Below are positions 1-6,412 of a stretch of 8,624 bases of DNA, one piece after another. Made by a program: the position numbers and the translations under genes. The notes beneath the pieces were generated by a model. That model saw only the letters and a program-made list of their open reading frames with translations. It did not search any database and was not told the origin of the DNA. Numbering within the stretch: position 1 is the stretch's first letter; every line of letters starts with the position of its first letter. This DNA is from Nitrospinota bacterium (GTDB taxonomy: Bacteria > Nitrospinota > Nitrospinia > Nitrospinales > VA-1): NCBI GenBank assembly GCA_022567815.1, contig JADFGI010000110.1, forward strand, positions 1-8,624. Direction: 5' to 3'.

Positions 1-1511
1 AAATCGTCCATCACCGCGTCCTGACCGAGCAGGTCGAGGGTGGCATGGGGCAAGTGGTCGAGAGATTGCAGGATCAGGTGGATCATCCATTGCCGGGTAC
101 TTCTCAGGATGAGCACGCGGGAGTGCTCTGGAATGATGGCGGATGATTCTCTGGCGATGGCGAGAAACTGGAACCTGTTCGCGATACTTTTACCCCGGTC
201 AAAAGCGTCGAGCGCCTTGTTGAACATTTTCTGAATATCTTCCGCCGGATAGTTCGGATAATCCACCACCACATGGCCGTTGCCATCGAAGTTTTGCCAC
301 TCGATGCCGGTTTTCAGATACGAATTTTTCACACAGGTATTATAAAAATCCGTTCCCGGTTGCGGCGTGTTGATGGACACCTGAACTTCGTCGAGCAGTC
401 CCTGACTGGTCAGCTCGTAAATCAGGTCAACGGTTTTCTGGTCTTCGCCCTCATTAGACCCAAGGCCGCCCAGACTGAAGGTGGCGTAAAACACCATGCC
501 GATGCCCTTGCCGAATTTCAGGATCGACCGTAGTTTTTCCGGAGCGTGTTTTTTCCCCAGCGTCATCTTTTCCGCGACGACGTCGCTGGCGGTTTCGATG
601 CCGAAACGGATTTTGTAATACCCGGCTTTGCGCATTTCCACGAGAGCTTCTTCATCCAGAGAAACATATTCGCACAGCGCTTCGTATTTCAGGTGATCCA
701 GGCCACCAGCGCAAATGGCTTTGGCCAGGGCGATGTTGAAACTCTTTTTGATGTTGTGCACTTCTTCATCGAAAAACACGCCCTCCATCTCAGGATATTT
801 TTCTTTGAGCAGACGGATTTCCTTTACCACATCGTCAACGTTTCTGGGCCGCCAGTTGAGTTCATCGTAATACAGGGTCGCCGCCGCGCAGAAGTTGCAA
901 CGGCGCGGGCATCCGCGTGAAGCGTACATCTGGATTTGCCTGAAACGGCAATTGGGCTCGTGGTAATCGATCCGGCGGATGTCATCATCCTCCGGGAAGG
1001 GCAGGGAGTCGATGTCGAGCAAGCGGCTTCTATCGTTGGGATACACCCCTGAGATGTGTTTTGGATTCATTCCTTGAATCAATTCGAGGACGGCGTATTC
1101 GTATTCGCCCATACAGACATAGTCAGCCACTTTGAGGACTGCTTCCGGTTCCGCCATTGGGTGCTGGCCGGTGAAGATCAACCGCGTTCCGAAGGCTTTT
1201 TTCGCGGCTGTGGCCAGGCGGAGGTCTGCATCAATGGTTCTGGAGGAACTTTCCATGATGAGCCAGTCCGGGCGTTCTTCTTCAAGCCGTGAGAAATAGG
1301 TTTTAAAATCCCAGCCCTTGAGGACTCCGTCGAGAAATTTTATTTGGTGATCCGTTTCCCGTTTGAGCAGGGAGGAGGTGTAGGCCAATTGCCAGGGATA
1401 ATATACGCAGTTGGTAAAATTTTTGATTCCCAGCGACCAGCGGGATGGGACGTGCACCATGTGGTAGCCATTGGCATCGACTCCCACGGAATTGGCGATG
1501 ACGATTTTCAT
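1..1511 (-). CDS. B12-binding-domain radical SAM protein with C-terminal GT9-like half domain (3' end cut by window)
   Basis: The reading frame is open from ATG 1511 to the left edge: 503 codons with no stop, so the C-terminus lies outside. Residues 1-150 resemble the Rossmann B12-binding domain of HpnJ/BchE-type radical SAM enzymes (YYPWQLAY, LIFTGQHPMAEPE, ADYVCMGEYE). The radical SAM core follows, with the [4Fe-4S] motif CPRRCNFC (Cys201, Cys205, Cys208), then FFDEEVHN (246-253), GYYKIRFGIETA and NTPQPGT. From about residue 466 (VLILRS) a GT9-like N-terminal domain begins and runs to the edge. It is a paralogue of the protein encoded at 2315-4099 with the same domain order; by that length roughly 80-90 residues are missing. 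The start lies 7 bp after the stop of the upstream 207-aa gene and has only a weak ribosome site, so translational coupling is likely. Reaction and substrate are unknown. The family assignment is firm; the function is not. Confidence 0.88.
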   Translation of the reverse strand, partial: MKIVIANSVGVDANGYHMVHVPSRWSLGIKNFTNCVYYPWQLAYTSSLLKRETDHQIKFLDGVLKGWDFKTYFSRLEEERPDWLIMESSSRTIDADLRLATAAKKAFGTRLIFTGQHPMAEPEAVLKVADYVCMGEYEYAVLELIQGMNPKHISGVYPNDRSRLLDIDSLPFPEDDDIRRIDYHEPNCRFRQIQMYASRGCPRRCNFCAAATLYYDELNWRPRNVDDVVKEIRLLKEKYPEMEGVFFDEEVHNIKKSFNIALAKAICAGGLDHLKYEALCEYVSLDEEALVEMRKAGYYKIRFGIETASDVVAEKMTLGKKHAPEKLRSILKFGKGIGMVFYATFSLGGLGSNEGEDQKTVDLIYELTSQGLLDEVQVSINTPQPGTDFYNTCVKNSYLKTGIEWQNFDGNGHVVVDYPNYPAEDIQKMFNKALDAFDRGKSIANRFQFLAIARESSAIIPEHSRVLILRSTRQWMIHLILQSLDHLPHATLDLLGQDAVMDD

Positions 1512-1518
1512 GACGGTT

Positions 1519-2142
1519 TCAGACCTGTGTCATGACTTCCGAGACTTCACCGGCTGGTTTTGTCTCGCGGACGATTTTCTTCTTGCGGGGTATGGTGGTT
1601 TTGGAAGGAGTTTTCTGCGGCGATAAAAGTTTACGCACGCACCATTCGCCGACCAGCCCGAGGGTGATGCAGGTGAACAAAATTCCCGTGGCCAGATAAT
1701 TGAGGACGACCCAGATGAGTGTGGTTTTTTCAAGGAACGACTTTTTCAGAATCGATTTGCCGCTCAATTCAACATAGGTTCCGCGGGCGTTGTAGCCGCG
1801 AATGGATTTTGCTTTCGATGCCCAGGCGAGAATGTCGATATTTGAATAGCCCAATCCATGATCGATGTTATAGAGCGAAACCGCGAGATCGAATTTTCTT
1901 GCCCGCAAAAGTTCAAGCGGACGCCAGCCATAACTGAAAACGCTCATCCTGCGATGGGCGCCGATGGTCAATACCTCGTCGATGAGCGGGTCTTCAGCGA
2001 CAATGCTCTCCACCGTCTGTGGAGCGAGGACGGTGATTTTGGCATCGGGAAATTCGCGTTTGAGAGACGTGAGGGTTTGATTAAGAATCAGTGTGGCCGA
2101 CCGGATGACCAGGATATTTTTTACGTCTTGCGATGGTTTCAT
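1519..2142 (-). CDS. Small membrane-anchored protein with GT9 (heptosyltransferase-like) N-terminal half domain
   Basis: A protein of 207 aa. Residues 9-60 (NILVIRSATL, FPDAKITVLAP, DPLIDEVLTI) and 83-125 (KFDLAVSLYN, GLGYSN) match the pattern of the first Rossmann domain of GT9 glycosyltransferases. The Gly-Asp that normally follows the first strand is replaced by Ile-Leu, and the second, nucleotide-sugar-binding domain is absent. Residues 141-165 are a strongly hydrophobic segment (TLIWVVLNYL onward), followed by a basic tail of about 40 residues (RKLLSP, PRKKK). The domain aligns well with the C-terminal domain of the 594-aa radical SAM neighbour (ILV-RS, RKF, YN..G.GY in the same order). 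An active glycosyltransferase is unlikely; a membrane tether or binding partner for the two radical SAM proteins is my inference. No Shine-Dalgarno is visible before ATG 2142, and no better start exists. It sits between the two radical SAM genes, 7 bp before the second. Confidence 0.8.
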   Translation of the reverse strand: MKPSQDVKNILVIRSATLILNQTLTSLKREFPDAKITVLAPQTVESIVAEDPLIDEVLTIGAHRRMSVFSYGWRPLELLRARKFDLAVSLYNIDHGLGYSNIDILAWASKAKSIRGYNARGTYVELSGKSILKKSFLEKTTLIWVVLNYLATGILFTCITLGLVGEWCVRKLLSPQKTPSKTTIPRKKKIVRETKPAGEVSEVMTQV

Positions 2143-2170
2143 AAGGTTTGAAAATAGGGAAAAGATTTAA

Positions 2171-2276
2171 ATCCCCTCACCCCAGTCTGTCACCCTGTGG
2201 GTGCTCCCCATAGGGGCGAGGGGTTCATTATAATTTCCTCTCCTCTGAGGAGGAGAGGATTGAGGTGAGGAGGGAT
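2171..2276. repeat. Intergenic inverted-repeat element (palindromic, MITE/REP-like)
   Basis: This is a 106-bp element in the 172-bp gap between the 594-aa and 207-aa genes. Its ends are inverted copies: atcccctcacc (2171-2181) against ggtgaggagggat (2264-2276, two extra bases). Inside are a perfect 10-bp stem tcctctcctc/gaggagagga (2236-2245 with 2250-2259, loop tgag), a small stem caccc/gggtg (2191-2203) and a cccc/gggg hairpin near 2206-2215. The composition is unlike coding sequence, and no T-run follows the strong hairpin on either strand that would make it a classical terminator. On the minus strand it contains a perfect TATAAT (2232-2227) facing the downstream genes, without a clear -35. 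It is most likely a dispersed palindromic repeat; a role in mRNA processing or promotion is possible. Confidence 0.6.
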
Positions 2277-2314
2277 CTTATTTTCTCTTTAAAACACTCC
2301 TATGCAAAGGTCTC

Positions 2315-4099
2315 CTAAATATGAGATCTTCCATGATCGCCGGGATTGTCCAGATCAAAAACCTTGCCCTCGATATTTACCGCGACCAGTTTTTTGATCC
2401 CTATCCGGTTGGCGATGGCTTTTACTTCGGCGTACCCGTTGCCTGAAATATTGTTGTAGGGAATGACGCCCATCGAAAACTTCCGTTTCTGCAAGGTTTG
2501 CATCAAACCAGAGGGGAAGGACGTATTTTTGAAATGTCCGCCGTCATACACCAGCACTTCGTTAATATTAGGATTCTGCCGCAATTCATCTTTAACCGTC
2601 GGCTGGGCGAGAGTGGTGATTCGGTTGCGGGTAAACTGACTGCTGAGGGAGCCGACCACATCGTTTATCTGTTTCATCCGGGAACTGCGAAAAACCAGAA
2701 TATCGTCCGCCGAATTGATGGAAATTTCGTTAAAACTGTCTTTAGCTGTTTGCGAGTAGCGTTTGTTGAATCCCACCTCATATAACTTTTCCGCCGCGCG
2801 GAAATTTTTCATGACCTGTTCCGCAGGGTAGTCCGGACGGTCGAGCACGCAATGGTTGCCGCCGTCGAAATGTTTCCAATCGAGATCGCGGAGAAATCCC
2901 TGGGCTTTCATGTGGTTGAAAAACGGCGTTCCCGGCTGGGGAGTGCTGATGGAAAGCTGGAACCTCCAAAGCAGGTCGTTTTCCAGAAAGTCATGGATCA
3001 GGTCGATGGTTTTCTTGTCGCAATCATCCGTTGCGCCTTCGCCGCCAAAAGTAAACGTTCCGTAAAACTTGAGTCCGATGCTGGTCCCGTGCTTCATCAA
3101 TTGCTTGAGCCTGGGGACGTTGAATTTTTTCATCAATTGCATGCCCTGGGCGGCGGGTTCGCCTGCAGTTTCGATGCCCAGCCGCACCATGTAATAACCC
3201 GCGCCTTTCATTGCGTCCAGAACCTCTTCATCCATCGGCCACTGGCCGCACATGACGTCGTATTTTAAATCGTCGAGGCCGTTTTCACGGATGGCTTTAG
3301 TCAAATCGAGGATATATTTTTTGCTCCCGTTATGGACTTCTTCGTCGAAGAAGATGCCTTCCATCTGCGGATATTTGGCCCTCAGGGTTTGCAGTTCCAG
3401 AACCACATTTTCAGGGTTTCTGGGCCGCCAGTTGGGATGGGCGTATGAAATGTTGCCGCACACGCAAAAGGTGCAGGACAACGGGCATCCGCGCGAGGCG
3501 TAGGCCTGGATTTCGAGGTATTCGCTGGAAGGCTCGCCGGGCATCCCATAGTCCAGGCGGGACACATCGTCATCCTCCGGGAAAGGTAGCAAGTTGACGT
3601 CCAGTGGAGGCCGCAGGTTAGTGTTGGGGTATAGTCCTAAAATATCGTTGCGGTCTTTTCCTTGCAGGATATCGCGGACCACCGGTTCGTATTCCCGCAA
3701 AATCACATAATCTGCGTATTGGCTCACTTCCTCTGGAAAAGTGGTGGGATGCGGTCCGCAGAAGATCAGTTTGGTGCCGAAACGCCGTTTGACTTCTTTG
3801 GCGAAGCGGCTGTCCGCCTCAATGGTGCGGGTGGCGCAGTCCATGATGAGGAAGTCGGGACCGAACTCGGAGACTTTGTCCACAAAGGCCTGATGGTCCA
3901 GTTTGTCCAGACAGCCGTCGAAAAACCGGACTTCATGGTCGGTGTCTCTTTTGAGAATGGAGGAGCAATAGGCCAATTGCCAAGGATAATAGGTAAATAT
4001 GCTTAAATCTTTCGTGCTGTTGGTCCATCTGCTGGGAGAATGGATCATGGCATATCCGTCCGCGTCGATGCCAACGGAATTACATACGGCGACTTTCAT
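2315..4099 (-). CDS. B12-binding-domain radical SAM protein with C-terminal GT9-like half domain
   Basis: A complete protein of 594 aa. Residues 1-150 form a Rossmann B12-binding-type domain (YYPWQLAYCSS at 37-47, LIFCGPHPTTFPEE 111-124, ADYVILREYEP 129-139), though no DxHxxG cobalamin motif is visible. LPFPEDDD (171-178) precedes the radical SAM core at about 195-435, with CPLSCTFC (Cys205, Cys209, Cys212, plus Cys214), FFDEEVHN (250-257), LGIETA (307-312) and STPQPGT (385-391). This layout is that of HpnJ/BchE-like class B radical SAM enzymes, which use SAM and often cobalamin for methylation, ring closure or rearrangement. Residues 466-585 are a GT9-like first-half domain (ILVFRSS, ITTLAQP, NINEVLVYD, YNNISGNGY) ending near the C-terminus. 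The ATG is preceded by gagga with 5-nt spacing. It is the first gene of the minus-strand cluster and a paralogue of the gene ending the cluster at the left edge. The substrate is not identifiable from sequence. Confidence 0.9.
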   Translation of the reverse strand: MKVAVCNSVGIDADGYAMIHSPSRWTNSTKDLSIFTYYPWQLAYCSSILKRDTDHEVRFFDGCLDKLDHQAFVDKVSEFGPDFLIMDCATRTIEADSRFAKEVKRRFGTKLIFCGPHPTTFPEEVSQYADYVILREYEPVVRDILQGKDRNDILGLYPNTNLRPPLDVNLLPFPEDDDVSRLDYGMPGEPSSEYLEIQAYASRGCPLSCTFCVCGNISYAHPNWRPRNPENVVLELQTLRAKYPQMEGIFFDEEVHNGSKKYILDLTKAIRENGLDDLKYDVMCGQWPMDEEVLDAMKGAGYYMVRLGIETAGEPAAQGMQLMKKFNVPRLKQLMKHGTSIGLKFYGTFTFGGEGATDDCDKKTIDLIHDFLENDLLWRFQLSISTPQPGTPFFNHMKAQGFLRDLDWKHFDGGNHCVLDRPDYPAEQVMKNFRAAEKLYEVGFNKRYSQTAKDSFNEISINSADDILVFRSSRMKQINDVVGSLSSQFTRNRITTLAQPTVKDELRQNPNINEVLVYDGGHFKNTSFPSGLMQTLQKRKFSMGVIPYNNISGNGYAEVKAIANRIGIKKLVAVNIEGKVFDLDNPGDHGRSHI

Positions 4100-4202
4100 C
4101 GAAATCCTCGGAAAGCGGTGATTTTTCAGATGCGGTTAAAATCGAACATATTTCCTCAAACTACTTTAGCGGATATTTTTCCTTAAAACTTTACCCCTTA
4201 CA

Positions 4203-4258
4203 GGGGAGGAAAAGCCTGCTACGCAGGAGGGCTGACGTTCGCTCTGCTCACGAGCCCT
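4203..4258. repeat. 56-bp direct repeat, copy 1
   Basis: Matches 4362-4417 at 52 of 56 positions; the first 38 bases are identical. The unit holds two nested dyads: cctgc-tac-gcagg, then agggct paired with agccct around an inner cgt/acg. The four differences all fall in the loop of the second hairpin, as expected for a structured element under pairing constraint. The second hairpin is followed by ttaaaaaa, giving a loosely terminator-like layout on the plus strand. Likely one member of a genome-dispersed intergenic repeat family. Confidence 0.75.
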
Positions 4259-4318
4259 TAAAAAACTCAGCACTGCGTAAGATTTCGTCAGCCACAAACT
4301 CATAGAACGTTAATACTG

Positions 4319-4358
4319 GGACCAGCCCCCAGGCTGGTTGGGTCCAGCGTCACGCTGG
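4319..4358. repeat. Tandem hairpins between the repeat copies
   Basis: Two adjacent perfect stems: accagcc/ggctggt (4321-4327 with 4332-4338, loop ccca) and ccagcg/cgctgg (4344-4349 with 4353-4358, loop tca). An alternative outer pairing ggacc/ggtcc (4319-4323 with 4341-4345) is also possible. The GC-rich composition stands out from the AT-rich flanks. They directly precede repeat copy 2 and may belong to the same mobile or structured element. Confidence 0.55.
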
Positions 4359-4361
4359 CGC

Positions 4362-4417
4362 GGGGAGGAAAAGCCTGCTACGCAGGAGGGCTGACGTTCA
4401 CTTCGTTCACGAGCCCT
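4362..4417. repeat. 56-bp direct repeat, copy 2
   Basis: Second copy of the unit at 4203-4258, in the same orientation, 159 bp further on. It keeps both stems; the loop contains a short internal duplication, cgttcac twice. It ends 163 bp before the ftsY start and about 95 bp before the candidate ftsY -35 box, so it is probably not part of the core promoter. Confidence 0.75.
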
Positions 4418-4512
4418 CTGGCTGTGACGGTATGCTGGCTGGCGCGATGACGGTCAAATGATCTCTCCGTTGAAACTTTTTTGGAGAGGGGGAGTTGATT
4501 TTTCGTTTCATC

Positions 4513-4541
4513 TTGACAACGCATCTTCAACTTGTAAATAT
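4513..4541 (+). promoter_or_regulatory. Candidate sigma-70-type promoter for ftsY
   Basis: A perfect -35 TTGACA (4513-4518) is followed after 17 bp by the AT-rich hexamer AAATAT (4536-4541), which carries an upstream TG (4533-4534) as in extended -10 promoters. The -10 itself is only half-matching. Transcription would begin about 30 bases before the ftsY start. Confidence 0.5.
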
Positions 4542-4567
4542 TACTGGTTGTTTTATTGAAGCATTTT

Positions 4568-4571
4568 GGAG
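4568..4571 (+). promoter_or_regulatory. Ribosome binding site of ftsY
   Basis: GGAG lies 9 nt before ATG 4581 and 6 nt before an adjoining in-frame TTG at 4578. Both starts are within usable distance; ATG is preferred as the stronger codon, and the difference is a single residue. Confidence 0.6.
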
Positions 4572-4580
4572 TGAAATTTG

Positions 4581-5540
4581 ATGGGTGAATCTGAAAATAT
4601 AGAAGGAGCGGTTGAGGAGAAAAAGTCAGGGTTTTTTTCCCGCTTGAAATCCGGGTTGGCGAAAACCCGGAATTCTCTGGCCAGTGGTATTGATAATGTG
4701 GTGCATGGCCAGGCCAAGGTGGAACCAGAACACCTGGATGAGCTGGAAGAGGCGTTGATTTTAGCCGATGTGGGAATTTCGACGGCAAATTTTATTCTTG
4801 AAGCATTGAAAACAGAGGTTGCTGAGGGCCGCATCCGAAATAAAGATGATGTTCTGGAAAATTTAAAGCAATTAATGGTCAATATCCTTAATGAAAACCA
4901 GGGGAATGCTCAGAGGTCGGCGGAAAAACCTCACATTGTTCTGGTCATTGGGGTGAACGGTTCCGGTAAAACCACCACCATCGGTAAATTGGCGCAAAAA
5001 TGGAAGAATGAGGGCAAAAATGTCCTTTTAGGAGCAGGCGACACCTTTCGGGCCGCCGCCATTGAGCAAATGTTGATCTGGGCCGAGCGGGTGGGCGTTC
5101 CCTGTATCCATCAAAAAAGCGGGGCCGACCCCTCCGCCGTCGCTTTCGATGCGGTACAGGCCGCGATTGCGCGGGAAATGGATGTGGCGCTCATTGATAC
5201 TGCGGGAAGATTGCAGACCAATACCAATTTGATGGAGGAGTTGAAAAAAATAAAACGGGTGATCGGCAAAGTGCTCCCCGGCGCCCCTCACGAAACGCTT
5301 TTGGTTCTGGACGCCACCATCGGTCAAAACAGTGTTTCCCAGGCAAAACTGTTTCACGAAGCGATAGAAATCGACGGCCTGATTATGACCAAACTGGATG
5401 GAACCAGTAAAGGAGGGGTCCTTTTGAATATTACCCGCGAATTAAACCTGCCGGTGCGCTATATAGGGATTGGAGAAAAAGCCGATGATTTGCAGGAATT
5501 TGATCCCAAGGCCTTCGTGGATGCGCTTTTTGCTTCTTGA
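4581..5540 (+). CDS. ftsY: Signal recognition particle receptor FtsY
   Basis: SRP-type GTPase of 319 aa that docks the SRP-ribosome-nascent chain complex at the inner membrane for co-translational insertion, working with Ffh. An amphipathic, basic start (KKSGFFSRLKSGLAKTRNSL, 14-33) is the typical membrane-targeting helix at the head of the N domain; the N domain runs to about residue 105. The G domain shows the P-loop GVNGSGKT (124-131), DTFRAAA (154-160), DTAGR (206-210), TKLDGTSKGG (270-279) and GIGEKADDLQEF (296-307). The long acidic A region of E. coli FtsY (497 aa) is absent, as in many bacteria. The gene stands alone on the plus strand with its own candidate promoter and converges on the PilZ gene 35 bp downstream; no terminator hairpin is visible in that gap. 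Confidence 0.97.
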   Translation: MGESENIEGAVEEKKSGFFSRLKSGLAKTRNSLASGIDNVVHGQAKVEPEHLDELEEALILADVGISTANFILEALKTEVAEGRIRNKDDVLENLKQLMVNILNENQGNAQRSAEKPHIVLVIGVNGSGKTTTIGKLAQKWKNEGKNVLLGAGDTFRAAAIEQMLIWAERVGVPCIHQKSGADPSAVAFDAVQAAIAREMDVALIDTAGRLQTNTNLMEELKKIKRVIGKVLPGAPHETLLVLDATIGQNSVSQAKLFHEAIEIDGLIMTKLDGTSKGGVLLNITRELNLPVRYIGIGEKADDLQEFDPKAFVDALFAS

Positions 5541-5575
5541 CGGCAAAAAAATTCCAACCATCCGCTTCAAGATAT

Positions 5576-6070
5576 TTACCATTCCCTCTTTCGTTTGATC
5601 AGCTCAAATTGTTTTGTCACGATAAAACCGTGGATCAGGTCTTTTTGCTGGTCATCCAATCCTCCTGAAAACTGAAGGCGCAGGATTCTGCAATCCGGGT
5701 GGCCATTAGATTCAATGGCAATCAGGCAGGCGGAGGTTTTCATGAGCAGGGGTTCCTCAAGCGGGAGAACAAATAGGACGGTCAGCCACTGATTTTTGAA
5801 AAGAGGCACTGAGAGGGCTATCTTGCCGCACAAGCCGCCGGCGCTTAGGTTCAAAATTCCCAGGTCGATGTTGGCGCCGTTTTCCGACACAAGCGTGGCG
5901 TCCAGAGGGGGCAGGTGTTTCATGTCGAGCCGATAGCATTCTCTCTGGTCCAGAGACGCGTCCGCCGTTCTCTTCCGGTTCATTTTCCAGGGAAATATTT
6001 TTTTGACCCAACGGTCGACATGAAGGTCTTCTGTAAATACCGGGATGGCCGCCTGAAGTCTGCTGAACAT
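5576..6070 (-). CDS. PilZ domain protein (putative c-di-GMP receptor)
   Basis: A protein of 164 aa. It carries both halves of the PilZ c-di-GMP-binding signature: RxxxR as RECYR (Arg43, Arg47) and NxSxxG as NLSAGG (Asn74, Ser76, Gly79). The barrel continues with PLFKNQWLTVLFVLPLEE and ends in the usual CRILRLQFSGG...DLIHGFI segment (127-150). The first 40 residues are a basic extension without signal peptide or membrane helix, so it is cytoplasmic. PilZ proteins change partner activity (motility, secretion, polysaccharide) on binding c-di-GMP; the partner here is unknown. ATG 6070 has gagg 6 nt upstream. A response-regulator gene lies upstream on the same strand, 342 bp away. Its 3' end converges on ftsY. 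Confidence 0.88.
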   Translation of the reverse strand: MFSRLQAAIPVFTEDLHVDRWVKKIFPWKMNRKRTADASLDQRECYRLDMKHLPPLDATLVSENGANIDLGILNLSAGGLCGKIALSVPLFKNQWLTVLFVLPLEEPLLMKTSACLIAIESNGHPDCRILRLQFSGGLDDQQKDLIHGFIVTKQFELIKRKREW

Positions 6071-6412
6071 AGTTTGCCTCTCAGTGGTGGCACAGGCATT
6101 CCTGCCAGTGTCTGATTACGAGATAATTGGGTTATCCTTAATTAGCGGACCGGTGAAAATTTTACTTTAGCCCGAATCGATGCGGGAATTTTGACGATTG
6201 ACTGTTATCCGTAAAGAGAGCAATAAAGGTGCCAGAGATCGTTCTTTGGAGAGGATCCTGAAATCTTTTGAAATAGGGCGAATTATTGTTCTGTGTCGTC
6301 AGGGTTGATGACTTAATGAGGCTGGATATTGCAGAATTTACCGGGTATATAAATAATTATTCAGGAAGATTTTTCCCGTTGGCAAAGGGGATGATCAGGA
6401 CCGGTTGTTTTT
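6071..6412. other. Gene-free stretch between response regulator and PilZ gene
   Basis: No supported gene; the open frame starting near 6286 has no family resemblance and runs into the antisense of the regulator. On the minus strand this is the leader of the PilZ gene. It holds an imperfect hairpin (tggca...gg/cc...tgcca, 6088-6107) just upstream of the PilZ ribosome site, and an AT-rich palindrome aataattatt (6352-6361). A 7-bp dyad gatcagg/cctgatc (6393-6399 with 6424-6430) straddles the end of the regulator gene without a T-run. Confidence 0.5.

Larger units (their letters stand above)
4100..4580. other. Divergent gene-free region rich in repeats and hairpins
   Basis: These 481 bases separate the minus-strand radical SAM cluster from ftsY. 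They contain no convincing gene. The left 100 bases are AT-rich and hold the ribosome site and probably the promoter of the radical SAM cluster. From 4203 to 4417 lie two copies of a 56-bp direct repeat, separated by 103 bp, with hairpins between them. Further on are a 6-bp stem ctctcc/ggagag (4463-4468 with 4483-4488) and the candidate ftsY promoter. I looked for a cobalamin riboswitch upstream of the B12-type enzymes and recognised no B12 box. Confidence 0.7.

Noticed and set aside
273..920. Plus-strand open frames over the left-edge gene
   Set aside because: They are antisense shadows of the radical SAM reading frame, which is open throughout and has conserved motifs.
4203..4417. CRISPR-like repeats
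   Set aside because: Only two copies, 103 bp apart, with internal hairpins and no regular spacers or cas genes.
4100..4500. Cobalamin riboswitch upstream of the B12-type radical SAM genes
   Set aside because: No recognisable B12 box on the minus strand; the structure present is explained by the direct repeats and hairpins.
4378..4882. Minus-strand open frames overlapping the ftsY start
   Set aside because: Low-complexity translations with no family resemblance, antisense to an unambiguous ftsY.
5541..5575. Terminator between the convergent ftsY and PilZ genes
   Set aside because: The 35-bp gap has an A-run but no stem on either strand.
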